From NCBI GenBank assembly GCA_002281575.1, contig NCGN01000006.1:1-64000 (forward strand): DNA of 64,000 bases. The letters run 5' to 3'. The DNA comes from Sphingobacteriia bacterium 28-36-52 (lineage in GTDB: Bacteria; Bacteroidota; Bacteroidia; Chitinophagales; Chitinophagaceae). Numbering within the stretch: position 1 is the first letter of the stretch; each line of letters begins with the position of its first letter. The translations under genes were made by a program, and so were the position numbers. The notes under the pieces are model-generated. The model saw nothing but the letters and a program-made list of their open reading frames with translations, was not told the DNA's origin and did no database searches. Below, piece by piece: positions 53,820 to 62,501 of this stretch.

Positions 53820-54092
53820 TTACTCGGCTGTAGTTGGATCAATTATTGTCTTAACCTCACTTATTGAATTAGCAGGAAATCCACCTTGAATCGCATGCTC
53901 CCGAATCATCTCTTCATTAGGAGCAATGTAGACACAATAAATTTTATCACTGGTTACATAACTTTGAACCCATTGTATTTGGGGCCCCATATTATTTAAA
54001 ACACCACAAGAAGTTTGTGAAATAGCTTTAAGTTGTTCAGCAGGAATATTCCCTGCTCCAGGAATATTTCTTTCAATTACATACTTTGGCAT
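53820..54092 (-). CDS. DUF4242 (SCO4226-like) protein
   Basis: A 90-residue protein starting MPKYVIERNIPGAGNIPAEQL, then IQWVQSYVTSDKIYCVYIAPNEEMIREHA and ending NSISEVKTIIDP. This is the DUF4242 pattern, a ferredoxin-like fold; one Streptomyces member binds nickel. The HA/GGFP segment at 73-79 is conserved in the family. Function here is unknown. Confidence 0.88.
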   Translation of the reverse strand: MPKYVIERNIPGAGNIPAEQLKAISQTSCGVLNNMGPQIQWVQSYVTSDKIYCVYIAPNEEMIREHAIQGGFPANSISEVKTIIDPTTAE

Positions 54093-54159
54093 AAAATGGA
54101 TGAATTAGTTGAACATTAATTTAGGCATTTTTTATAAAAAATAAAAAAATATATTTTAA

Positions 54160-54369
54160 TTAATTGTCTCGTTTAAATTCAAGTATATCCCCTGGCTGAC
54201 AATCTAAAACCTCGCAAATAACTTCTAGCGTACTAAATCTAATTGCCTTTGCTTTCCCTGTTTTTAAAATAGAAAGATTAGATAAAGTTAAACCTACTTT
54301 TTCTGAAAGCTCGTTTAACGACATCTTACGCTTTGCCATCATTACATCTAAGTTTACTACAATTGGCAT
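54160..54369 (-). CDS. YozG-type HTH regulator
   Basis: A 69-residue Cro/CI-type DNA-binding protein: NLDVMMAKRKMSLNELSEKVGLTLSNLSILKTGKAKAIRFSTLEVICEVLDCQPGDILEF. This compact YozG form is classically encoded next to a DUF2975 membrane protein, as here (2 bp downstream). It probably represses the pair; the signal is unknown. Confidence 0.92.
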   Translation of the reverse strand: MPIVVNLDVMMAKRKMSLNELSEKVGLTLSNLSILKTGKAKAIRFSTLEVICEVLDCQPGDILEFKRDN

Positions 54370-54371
54370 AT

Positions 54372-54926
54372 TTATACAGTTAAATCGTTTTCAGTTTGAA
54401 TTTCTACACCGCGCTTAACTATGTATGCTATAACAAACAAGATTGCACACATGAATAGCCAAACATCGCCGCCAGCCATTCTTAAACTTTGCATTGGGGG
54501 CAATTCCACTCCATTAAAATTTAACCAATCACAATAACGATTACCCCAAATAGAAAACAGCCCTATGCCAAAAGATAGATACGCTAGATTGGAAATAAAT
54601 TTTTCTAAAATTGCATTGAATGGCTGGGTAAACTGAAATGTACGATGATGGAATAAAGTAATAATTAAATAAAACATTATTGCCTTTAATACAGCAACAA
54701 TACTCATCAAACTTACAACAACCATAAAAAATCCTTTATCATAATTGTATAATGCAGATAGGTCGGCTTTCATCCAAAAGCTTTTGGAAGCTATAGGATT
54801 GATAAAAATTGCATAAATGGAATTGAATAAGATACCGCCGGCTTCTATGCAAAGGCCAACGAAAATGACCCAGGCAATAATATTAATTACTCTAAGCACA
54901 TTTTGGGAACTGGTTGAAATCTCCAT
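54372..54926 (-). CDS. DUF2975 membrane protein
   Basis: A 184-residue protein with four helices: INIIAWVIFVGLCIEAGGILF, MVVVSLMSIVAVLKAIMFYLII, a third near FISNLAYLSFGIGLFSIWG and the fourth WLFMCAILFVIAYIVKRGVEIQTENDLTV. The final KRGVEIQ.ENDLTV is the family hallmark. The ATG at 54926 is chosen. It pairs with the YozG regulator. Role unknown. Confidence 0.88.
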   Translation of the reverse strand: MEISTSSQNVLRVINIIAWVIFVGLCIEAGGILFNSIYAIFINPIASKSFWMKADLSALYNYDKGFFMVVVSLMSIVAVLKAIMFYLIITLFHHRTFQFTQPFNAILEKFISNLAYLSFGIGLFSIWGNRYCDWLNFNGVELPPMQSLRMAGGDVWLFMCAILFVIAYIVKRGVEIQTENDLTV

Positions 54927-54960
54927 AATGATTCGTTTTTGATGATTATGGAGCAATATT

Positions 54961-54974
54961 AATAAATATTTATT
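54961..54974. promoter_or_regulatory. 14-bp AT palindrome upstream of DUF2975 gene
   Basis: AATAAATATTTATT is a perfect palindrome 35 bp upstream of the DUF2975 start. It could be the YozG-type operator, though pure A/T palindromes arise often by chance here. Confidence 0.3.
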
Positions 54975-55051
54975 GATAAGCAATAATTATTTATACCTAT
55001 TTAATAATTTTTTAATTAATTTCACAACAATAAAGTGAATTATTAATCATT

Positions 55052-56059
55052 TTAGCTAAAGAAGAGGTACATCATTACTAATATATAAAGAACAATAATG
55101 ATAAATGTATCTAAACTAAAAACCCAAAAATGCTTTTTCTCTGGCTTAAACAACAACCCAAGTGCAACTACAGCAGACATCATTATAATGATTAACACGG
55201 ATGTTAAGTGAGATGGAGATATAGCAGAAAATAAAGAGCCTTCTCTATAAAAAACATCATCAATGGCTAAAATAAATATGTTGAATACATTGCTTCCTAA
55301 TAAATTACCCACAGCCATATCTAATGACCCCATTCTTAATGCAGCAATTGAAACAACCAACTCAGGTAATGATGTAGCGGCAGCAATAAATAAAGTAGCA
55401 AAAAAAGAATTTCCCAATCCAGAAACACTCGCAATATGTTCCCCAAAATAAGGAAGAAAAATTGCTGCACAAATCACTATTAATGCATGAAGGGCATAAT
55501 TTCCAATTACACTTTTAAGAGCGGCTTTATCAAAAGTTGTATAGGTGTTATTTACTTCCCCTGTCCTAATTAAATCGGCTTGTTCATATTTAAATATCCC
55601 CCAAACAGAAACCAAATAAATAGCAATAATTATGAAAGTAAAACTACTCATCCAAAGTATACTAGGAATTTGATTAGTAAGGTAAATTGCTATTCCAGCA
55701 ACAGTCAATAATATAATTCCAAAAATTACAGTTAATATATGGCTCGATTTTACCATAGAAAAAAGTGGTCTTTTTATCCTAGCGTCTAATACAGATAATA
55801 TTAACAGATTAAACATACAACTTCCAAAAATATCACCAGCTGCTAAATCAGGAGATTTTATAATTGCAACCGAACTAATTCCTGTTACTAATTCTGGAAG
55901 AGATGTAACTGATGCCATTAGAATTAAACCAATCCAGGCTTTTCCTAAACCAGTTAGCTCTGCAATTTTATCACCATAGTAAGAGAGTTTTGTTCCACTA
56001 AAGATGATAATTGCAGCACAAACTAAAAAGCCAAGAATATGAAATATAATATTATCCAT
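55052..56059 (-). CDS. Sodium/calcium exchanger family protein
   Basis: A 335-residue CaCA-superfamily antiporter with two homologous halves. The alpha-repeats are at about 36-80 (GKAWIGLILMASVTSLPELVTG, then GDIFGSCMFNLLIL) and about 210-262 (GNSFFATLFIAAATSLPELVVS, then GNLLGSNVFNIFILAIDD); both carry the TSLPE and G(N/D)..GS..FN motifs that bind the ions. It likely exports calcium (or another divalent) against sodium or protons. It is a single gene facing the broken regulator gene. Confidence 0.9.
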   Translation of the reverse strand: MDNIIFHILGFLVCAAIIIFSGTKLSYYGDKIAELTGLGKAWIGLILMASVTSLPELVTGISSVAIIKSPDLAAGDIFGSCMFNLLILSVLDARIKRPLFSMVKSSHILTVIFGIILLTVAGIAIYLTNQIPSILWMSSFTFIIIAIYLVSVWGIFKYEQADLIRTGEVNNTYTTFDKAALKSVIGNYALHALIVICAAIFLPYFGEHIASVSGLGNSFFATLFIAAATSLPELVVSIAALRMGSLDMAVGNLLGSNVFNIFILAIDDVFYREGSLFSAISPSHLTSVLIIIMMSAVVALGLLFKPEKKHFWVFSLDTFIIIVLYILVMMYLFFS

Positions 56060-56140
56060 TAATCATTTTATCTGAAAGTTAAATAAACATCATTAATCTA
56101 ATTGAAATGAAGTTTATTTGATTCAGGCAATCTGGAAAAA

Positions 56141-56465
56141 TTAGATATTTTGTATAGCAATCCGCCTCCGTTCCTTTAAATTTCTAAAATGAGAGGGAGT
56201 TAACCCAGTTACCCTTTGAAATTGGGTAGATAAATGTGCAGCGCTACTGTAATTCAATTTATAAGCAATTTCGGCTATTTGTATCTTCCCCAAAAATAAG
56301 CAGCTCTTTAACCCGCTGAATTTTTAAGGCAATTATAAATTGCTCTATGGTGGTAGATTCAACCTCAGAATTGTAAACATAATCTATCATGATTTGTCTT
56401 ATTCGTTCAATTAATATTCCCTGTTTTTTACATATATTTTCATAGATTAATTTTGCGTAATGCAT
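56141..56465 (-). pseudogene. Broken AraC-type regulator
   Basis: The first 51 or so codons encode the middle of a small AraC-type regulator (ESTTIEQFIIALKIQRVKELL); the frame then shifts near 56290-56300 and the rest (IAEIAYKLNYSSAAHLSTQF then GLTPSHFRNLK) reads in another frame to a stop at 56141. Bacteroidota relatives are about 190 residues, with an N-terminal HMA-like domain and a SDYLSEKL..YSYLSNLFSEVEG stretch. Both are missing here: the start is truncated and VYNSEVESTT looks like an internal deletion. So it is a relic with at least three lesions. Confidence 0.8.
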
Positions 56466-56555
56466 GAACCTGCGACACTTTTAAAGTGCAAATTTGCGCT
56501 GATATCAAAACAAAACTGTTTGATAATTGTCAGTCCGGTAATGAATCGCTAGTTA

Positions 56556-57383
56556 TTAAACTAAGAATACTTTTCTTCGGCTAATCCAAAGCATGAATAC
56601 TGCAACTGATGCCCCTATAACAATGGTAAATACTTTCTCCCATCCCTCTAAACCAAATGAAATACGCATCAATAGAGTTGCTAATACATAACCTGAATTC
56701 CGGATAACAAGAATGGTATTTTGCAAATTCTTTGCACTACTCAATAAAAGCAAAACATCAACAAAAGTTAATAGTGTAAAAAATTCTTTATAAAATATAT
56801 GTGAAGGATCTTGTAATGATGCATGATTATCAGAATATTGAATTAATTCAAAAATCCAAATAGTAAATGAAAAAACTGACAAACCAAAGAACACAAACAT
56901 CAAAACAATAGATAACCTTTCCTTTAACTTTATGAATTGAGGAGTTAATTCATACTTACTATCAGTTCGCTCTGAATCAATTTTTGAAAAAATCCAAAGT
57001 AGTAGTAAAATAGAAACAAAACCAATTAAATCCTTTAATAAGTCACTTTGCAAAAGGGGGGTATCCCCTTGTAGTAATTTCCCGATATCTTTAAAACTAT
57101 TCCTTAATAAAATCAGCGCCATAATCTCCATTTGTTTTGCAACTGATTTAGTATAACTTTTTCGCAAATAAAATACGAGTAAATAAACTTCATAAACTAA
57201 AAGAATACTGAATGGAGAAAATAAAGCTGAGAAAGGATGTCCAAATAAATTTTCTGGAAAATATTTTGCTTGGAGTAACCCAAGTTGAATTGCCATTATT
57301 GTTGCAAAATGTAGTATAAATGCTCCAATACCAAAATAGGTTGTAAACTGCTCGAGTCGATATTTAAATTTATCAGAGAACAT
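56556..57383 (-). CDS. Integral membrane protein, unknown
   Basis: A 275-residue protein with six or seven helices (for example IGAFILHFATIMAIQLGLL, SILLVYEVYLLVFYL, LIGFVSILLLLWIFS, IVLMFVFFGLSVFSFTIWIFEL, VFTIVIGASVAVFMLWISRR). I do not recognise it. Cytoplasmic loops are Lys-rich, as expected by the positive-inside rule. It stands alone between the relic regulator and the pterin dehydratase gene. Confidence 0.7.
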   Translation of the reverse strand: MFSDKFKYRLEQFTTYFGIGAFILHFATIMAIQLGLLQAKYFPENLFGHPFSALFSPFSILLVYEVYLLVFYLRKSYTKSVAKQMEIMALILLRNSFKDIGKLLQGDTPLLQSDLLKDLIGFVSILLLLWIFSKIDSERTDSKYELTPQFIKLKERLSIVLMFVFFGLSVFSFTIWIFELIQYSDNHASLQDPSHIFYKEFFTLLTFVDVLLLLSSAKNLQNTILVIRNSGYVLATLLMRISFGLEGWEKVFTIVIGASVAVFMLWISRRKVFLV

Positions 57384-57474
57384 TCATGCTATAATTATTA
57401 CTTGAATCTATGAAATAGAAATCATCAATTCATTTATGTTGAAGCAATAAGTCCAAATAGAAATGTTGGTTAAA

Positions 57475-57768
57475 CTATTTAATTGTTACATTAATCTTAT
57501 CAATTATGGAAGCTAACTCAAAATCTAATTCAGTCAATCCGCTAACATCATGAGTTGAAAGTGTAATCGTTACTTTATTATACACATTAGACCAGTAGGG
57601 ATGGTGGTTTAGTGTTTCAGTATTGGCTGCAACTGAAGTCATAAAAGCAAAAGCCTGAACAAAATCTTTAAAAACAAATTCTCTTTCAATTGAATCTGAT
57701 TTTAGTTCCCATGATTGATCTAAAAAAGCCAGCCTTTCAAGTATCTCTTTATTGTTCAATCGTATCAT
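57475..57768 (-). CDS. phhB: Pterin-4a-carbinolamine dehydratase
   Basis: A 97-residue enzyme that dehydrates 4a-hydroxytetrahydropterin to recycle the cofactor of aromatic amino acid hydroxylases. The motif ETLNHHPYWSNVYNKV at 51-66 with H55, H56 and P57, and the THDVSGLTELD segment at 72-82, are the PCD active-site elements. No phenylalanine hydroxylase gene is near, though it may be elsewhere in the genome. Confidence 0.93.
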   Translation of the reverse strand: MIRLNNKEILERLAFLDQSWELKSDSIEREFVFKDFVQAFAFMTSVAANTETLNHHPYWSNVYNKVTITLSTHDVSGLTELDFELASIIDKINVTIK

Positions 57769-57837
57769 ATAGTAATCTTTTGTTGAAGCTAATCATTTCA
57801 CAAATAATAATTATATTGTCCATTCAAAACTTGCTAT

Positions 57838-59031
57838 ATGAATATAAATACCGGTATTAAATTATCGTTAATGATGTTTCTACAGTACTTTATATGGAGT
57901 GCTTGGTACGTAACACTTGGGACTTATATGAGCGAACCCCCATTGGGCGCTTCTGGTATTCAAATTGGAGCCACTTATGGTGCACTAGCAATTGCCACCA
58001 TGATATCACCTTTTTTTGTGGGTTTAATTGCCGACCGTTTTTTTGCAGCACAAAAAATTATGGGGATATTACATATTTTGGGAGCCGGTCTATTATTGAT
58101 GGCTACCAAAATTACAGATAGTAATATTTTTTATTGGACCATTCTATGTTATTCATTGCTATACATGCCAACCATTGCTTTAAGTAATAGCGTGGCTTTC
58201 TCACAAATGACCGACCCAGGTAAACAGTTTCCTTGGATTCGAGTATTCGGCACCATTGGCTGGATTGTTGCTGGAGTGATGATAGGTCAAATAGGTATTG
58301 AAAAATCAGCAGATACATTTTATATTGCTGCGGCTGTTTCTGGGGGATTAGGGCTGTTCAGCTTTATATTACCCAACACACCACCAAAGGCGCAAACAAC
58401 AGACGCTTCCTCTGCTTTAGGTACAGAAGCATTTGTATTATTTAAAGACAAGTCCTATTTAGTGTTTTTTATAGCAGCAATTTTAATTTGTATTCCGTTA
58501 TCATTTTATTATGGCTTTGCTAATCCGTTCCTAAACGAAATTGGCTTCCCCAATGCAGCATCTAAAATGACATTGGGCCAAGTTTCTGAAGCTGTATTCA
58601 TTTTAGCCATCCCACTACTCTTCAATAGAATTGGTGTTAAGAATATGCTGATTTTTGGTATGTTGGCTTGGGTGTTGCGCTATGTGTTCTTTGCTTACGG
58701 AAATACTGGAGACGCCAATTGGATGTTGTATGCAGGTATTGTGCTGCATGGTATTTGTTACGATTTCTTCTTTGTAACAGGCTATATGTATACCGAGAAA
58801 AAAGCGGGTGAAAAAATCAAGAATGCTGCACAGGGCTTATTCACTTTTGCTACTTATGGATTAGGAATGGTGATAGGTACAGGCTATTCTGGTTATGTTG
58901 TAGATGGCGCTAAAACCGCTACTGGCCATAATTGGATGAGTATTTGGATGGTACCCGCCTACATTGCAGCAGCCGTTTTAGTATTTTTTATCCTATTCTT
59001 TAAAGAGAAAAAATCAATAGCAACAACTTAA
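57838..59031 (+). CDS. NupG-type MFS nucleoside/sugar permease
   Basis: A 397-residue permease with 12 helices: the start GIKLSLMMFLQYFIWSAWYVTLGTYM matches NupG/XapB-like transporters, PWIRVFGTIGWIVAG and GKLSEAVFILAIPLLF-like GQVSEAVFILAIPLLF follow, and AWVLRYVFFAYG lies before helix 9. Members import nucleosides with protons; Bacteroidota homologues are often coupled to sugar-acid catabolism. It is 18 bp upstream of a Gfo/Idh/MocA oxidoreductase, so its substrate may be a sugar derivative processed by that enzyme. Confidence 0.9.
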   Translation: MNINTGIKLSLMMFLQYFIWSAWYVTLGTYMSEPPLGASGIQIGATYGALAIATMISPFFVGLIADRFFAAQKIMGILHILGAGLLLMATKITDSNIFYWTILCYSLLYMPTIALSNSVAFSQMTDPGKQFPWIRVFGTIGWIVAGVMIGQIGIEKSADTFYIAAAVSGGLGLFSFILPNTPPKAQTTDASSALGTEAFVLFKDKSYLVFFIAAILICIPLSFYYGFANPFLNEIGFPNAASKMTLGQVSEAVFILAIPLLFNRIGVKNMLIFGMLAWVLRYVFFAYGNTGDANWMLYAGIVLHGICYDFFFVTGYMYTEKKAGEKIKNAAQGLFTFATYGLGMVIGTGYSGYVVDGAKTATGHNWMSIWMVPAYIAAAVLVFFILFFKEKKSIATT

Positions 59032-59049
59032 TTATAAAAAATCAATTTC

Positions 59050-60243
59050 ATGCAACGTATTGCCATGTTAGGTTCCGGCTTTATTGGCCGTTTTTATGCA
59101 GACTCTTTGCAAGGCTATAGAAGCAGAGATAGCATTGTGAGTATTTATTCTAGAAGAGAGGAAAGCGCCCGTAAATTTGCGGAAGACTACCAATGTCACC
59201 ATTACACCACAGTAATGGAAGAAGCAATTGCGAGAGAAGATGTAGACATTGTTTGTATTGCACTTCCCAATAATTTACATGAAGCAGCAGTAATGCTTTG
59301 TTGCAAACACAAGAAAGCAGTAATGACAACCAAACCCTTGGGCAGAAATGCAGCTGAAGCCAAGCGAATGTTAGAAGCGGTAGAAGCAGCAGGCATTTTC
59401 AATGGTTATTTAGAAGACTTGGTATATACACCCAAATTTATCAAAGCCAGTCAAAGTGTTCATGAGGGTGCATTGGGTAGAATTTTATGGGCAAAGAGTC
59501 GCGAAACCCACCCTGGCCCACATAGTGAATGGTTCTGGGATATTGAACAAGCTGGTGGGGGCTGCATTCTAGACTTAGGTTGTCATTGTGTAGAAATTAC
59601 CCGCAGTTATATTGGCAAAGACATAAAGCCGATTGAAGTAATGTGTTGGGCCGATACCCAAGTAAAACCAATTGATGCAGAGGACCATGCAATTGGATTA
59701 GTTAAATATGAAAACGGTGCTATTGGACAGTTTGAAGTAAGCTGGACTTTTAGAGGGGGGTTAGATTTGCGTGATGAAGTAATGGGAACAGAGGGCACTA
59801 TTTGGATTAACTCCTTTTTACGAACAGGTTTTGATATGTTCACTACAGGAAAAGGGGGTGATTATATTGCTGAGAAAGCAGAAAGTAATAGTGGTTGGTT
59901 ATTCCCTGTAGGTGACGAGTTAAATGAGTTGGGCTACAACCATATGTTCATGGATATGTTCAATGCCTTAGAAAAAGGAATTGCACCCAAAGAAACATTT
60001 TACGATGGCTATGTAGTTAATGCCATACTCGATGCCGCTTACAAAAGTGCCAAGTCTAAAATATGGGAACCAGTTCAATTAGATATTTGGAGAGGACAAA
60101 CAGGACTTACCAAGGAATCTCATTTGGTTTCTTATGATCAAGATCACTACTTAGTAAAAGAAGAGATGACGCATTATGGCGCTAAAAAACTCATCTTAAA
60201 GCATAAGACAACTGGTAAAATTACAGAACAGCTACTGAATTAA
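59050..60243 (+). CDS. Gfo/Idh/MocA family oxidoreductase
   Basis: A 397-residue NAD(P)-dependent sugar or inositol dehydrogenase-like protein. The Rossmann motif MLGSGFIGRFYADSL is at 6-20, followed by VDIVCIALPNNLHEAAV and TTKPLGRNAAEA with the family's KP(L) lysine, then GGGCILDLGCHCVEI and the C-terminal alpha/beta domain. The substrate is unknown. Its C-terminus converges with cmk with a 23-bp overlap. It is co-transcribed with the permease. Confidence 0.92.
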   Translation: MQRIAMLGSGFIGRFYADSLQGYRSRDSIVSIYSRREESARKFAEDYQCHHYTTVMEEAIAREDVDIVCIALPNNLHEAAVMLCCKHKKAVMTTKPLGRNAAEAKRMLEAVEAAGIFNGYLEDLVYTPKFIKASQSVHEGALGRILWAKSRETHPGPHSEWFWDIEQAGGGCILDLGCHCVEITRSYIGKDIKPIEVMCWADTQVKPIDAEDHAIGLVKYENGAIGQFEVSWTFRGGLDLRDEVMGTEGTIWINSFLRTGFDMFTTGKGGDYIAEKAESNSGWLFPVGDELNELGYNHMFMDMFNALEKGIAPKETFYDGYVVNAILDAAYKSAKSKIWEPVQLDIWRGQTGLTKESHLVSYDQDHYLVKEEMTHYGAKKLILKHKTTGKITEQLLN

Positions 60244-60913
60244 TTTTTTCGTTTACCCATTGGAGAGCGGTTTTCAACTGCTCTTCTCTGGTTAAATGAC
60301 TATTGTCTAAAACCACCGCATCATCCGCTTTTCTTAAAGGACTAAATTCTCTGGTACTATCAATTTCATCGCGCATAGCTAAATTCGCTTGCACTTCTTC
60401 TTTGGTGATTCCAGGATTCTTTGCAGATAATTCTAAATACCTTCTAGCAACTCTAATTGAAGGATCTGCAGTTACAAATATTTTCAATTCAGCATTCGGG
60501 AAAACAGTTGTACCAATATCTCTACCATCCATTACAATGCCCTTTTGTAATCCCATTTTTTGTTGCTGTGCCACTCCAAATTCTCTTACATATTGGTTGG
60601 CTGCCACATCACTTACTAGATTGCTCACTCGCATTTCGCGTATCTCATTTTCTACATTTCTACCATTCAATAATATATCACTGCTTCCTGTTGATTCATT
60701 GTAATCAAATGCAAGATTGATCTGCTTTAATGCCTCCTGAACTGCTGTATCGTTAGTATAATCAATAGCATGTTCTATAAAAAATAATGTGATAGCCCTA
60801 TACATGGCCCCGCTGTCAATAAAAACATAATTTAACGCCTTGGCCATTTGTTTAGCCAGGGTGCTTTTTCCACAGGAAGAATATCCATCAAGGGTAATAA
60901 TAATTTTTTTCAT
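60221..60913 (-). CDS. cmk: Cytidylate kinase
   Basis: A 230-residue NMP kinase that phosphorylates CMP and dCMP. The P-loop DGYSSCGKST is at 9-18, SGAMYRAITL at 33-42, the NMP-binding insert (VENEIREMRVSNLVS) is present, VMDGRDIGTTVFP follows with the conserved Arg/Asp, and the lid region RVARRYLELSAKN and RDEIDSTREFSPL. The length is normal for the family. Confidence 0.97.
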   Translation of the reverse strand: MKKIIITLDGYSSCGKSTLAKQMAKALNYVFIDSGAMYRAITLFFIEHAIDYTNDTAVQEALKQINLAFDYNESTGSSDILLNGRNVENEIREMRVSNLVSDVAANQYVREFGVAQQQKMGLQKGIVMDGRDIGTTVFPNAELKIFVTADPSIRVARRYLELSAKNPGITKEEVQANLAMRDEIDSTREFSPLRKADDAVVLDNSHLTREEQLKTALQWVNEKINSVAVL

Positions 60914-60937
60914 AAAAGCTACTTACTGCAAAGTTAA

Positions 60938-61840
60938 TTAAGGAAAATAAAAAAGATTGGGATAGTCTGAAATGATTCCATCAACACCCAATGATCGTAA
61001 TTTTTTCATGGTATCTAAATCGTTCACGGTCCATGGAACTAATTTCATCCCCCTTGCCTTACATTCCTTTACTAAGGCTTCGTTCACCAAACTATGATGA
61101 GGGCTATACACCCTGGGGGTGAATCCTAATTCTTGTAATTGCTCAGCTAAAGTTTTCTTATTATAGTCTTCTATTAATAAAACAGTTGCAATAGCGGGGT
61201 ACTGCTGATGCAGGTATTGCAAGGTTCTAATATCAAATGATTGAATGGTTACTCTATCAACTAATTTTTTATGATGTATTATAGCAACTACTAAATCCAC
61301 AAATTCTTTTGGAGCAGGATGGTACTCATTATCTGTTAATGCTTGTGATTTAGTTTCAATATTATAAAACGGAAGCGGCTTATTATTAACTGCAGCATAT
61401 TGGTCTGAAGCTTCAATTACATCAAGTAACAAAGGCTTGGTAGCAGCCATTTTTTGTTGCTGAGGAAATCTTGGGTTTCCTCTTAAACCTACATCATAAC
61501 GCTGAGTAGCTGCATAACTCATTTTGTAAATATTCAATTTTTTTTCTTCGGCTTTACTTACGAGTGTACCATCGGGCTTAGTAGTTATTTCATGGTTAAA
61601 AAAAGGCTCATGACTAACTAAAACTTGCTTGTCGGCGGTAATTACTGCATCCATTTCTAAAGTAACTACACCCAAATCAATCGCTTTATGCATGGCAGGA
61701 ATAGTATTTTCTGGAGCTAATCCCCGAGCACCTCTATGGCCTTGCCAATCAAATACTTGCGTTTTATTTTGTTGACTCATTTTAGTGCTACTGCAGCTGT
61801 ACAAGCAAATTATACAGCAGATGATAAAAATATTTTTCAT
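60938..61840 (-). CDS. Glycerophosphodiester phosphodiesterase lipoprotein
   Basis: A 300-residue lipoprotein (lipobox LYSC, C16) with a GDPD TIM barrel. QGHRGARGLAPENTIPA at 33-49 gives catalytic H35 and the E44 of the family, EMDAVITADKQVLVSHEPFFN follows with the second His, and late elements FYNIETKS, IQSFD, and VPWTVNDLDTMKKLRSLGVDGIISDYP complete the fold. It hydrolyses glycerophosphodiesters to glycerol 3-phosphate and an alcohol, outside the cytoplasm. Confidence 0.93.
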   Translation of the reverse strand: MKNIFIICCIICLYSCSSTKMSQQNKTQVFDWQGHRGARGLAPENTIPAMHKAIDLGVVTLEMDAVITADKQVLVSHEPFFNHEITTKPDGTLVSKAEEKKLNIYKMSYAATQRYDVGLRGNPRFPQQQKMAATKPLLLDVIEASDQYAAVNNKPLPFYNIETKSQALTDNEYHPAPKEFVDLVVAIIHHKKLVDRVTIQSFDIRTLQYLHQQYPAIATVLLIEDYNKKTLAEQLQELGFTPRVYSPHHSLVNEALVKECKARGMKLVPWTVNDLDTMKKLRSLGVDGIISDYPNLFYFP

Positions 61841-61846
61841 GAATGA

Positions 61847-62470
61847 TTATTGTATGTTCAATCTTTTTTTCATTTCTACTGCGGCTAATTTTTCTTCAAG
61901 ATTACCCTCTGATAATGTTTGAATAATATTCGCTTGAATATGGCTTGGTTTATTTTGACTCCATTTAAAAACGTGCTTTAATTGAGTTACTTCAATTTCA
62001 AATGCAATTATTGCATTCATGTTCAATTGAATATATTCTTCACTCATATGCTGCATTTGTGATGGAGATAAAGGATCTTTCTCATATTTAGCAGTTAAGT
62101 TTTTCAACATTTCATATAATTCAGCATCGCCTAAAAAATGAATAATACCTGTTGCATGAACAGCAGAATAATTATACGTACTAGCAGTATTTTGTGGCTC
62201 ATAATGTTGCGCACTAATATATGCGTGCGGACCAGTAAATATTGCCAATACTTTATCGTTATGCTCAAATGCAATAGTATGCGCCTGTTTACGCATAATA
62301 TGTGCTTGTAAGAACATTTGGTTGTTACGCAAACTTATCATGACAGGCACATGAGTAGCTACTGGGAATCCCTCAATACCTACACCACATATAGTAGCAA
62401 ATGAATTGGATTGCATAAATGTCAAAACATCCGCTTGTTCTGCTGTTGAAAAATGATTAGTTAAGTACAT
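61847..62470 (-). CDS. FMN-binding protein, PaiB family
   Basis: A 207-residue split-barrel flavoprotein. MYLTNHFSTAEQADVLTFMQSNSFATIC, ATHVPVMI, HIMRKQAHT, AIFTGPHAYISAQHYEP and the VHATG loop match PaiB, described in Bacillus as a negative transcriptional regulator. It may bind FMN. The 3' neighbour is the lipoprotein phosphodiesterase, 6 bp on; a shared regulation is unproven. Confidence 0.9.
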   Translation of the reverse strand: MYLTNHFSTAEQADVLTFMQSNSFATICGVGIEGFPVATHVPVMISLRNNQMFLQAHIMRKQAHTIAFEHNDKVLAIFTGPHAYISAQHYEPQNTASTYNYSAVHATGIIHFLGDAELYEMLKNLTAKYEKDPLSPSQMQHMSEEYIQLNMNAIIAFEIEVTQLKHVFKWSQNKPSHIQANIIQTLSEGNLEEKLAAVEMKKRLNIQ

Positions 62471-62501
62471 GCTACTTGCAAGGTAGGATTATTTTGAAAA
62501 C

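Noticed and set aside
54961..54974. Strong operator claim for the A/T palindrome near DUF2975
   Set aside because: A pure A/T 14-mer palindrome is expected fairly often in such DNA, so it is listed only as a weak site.
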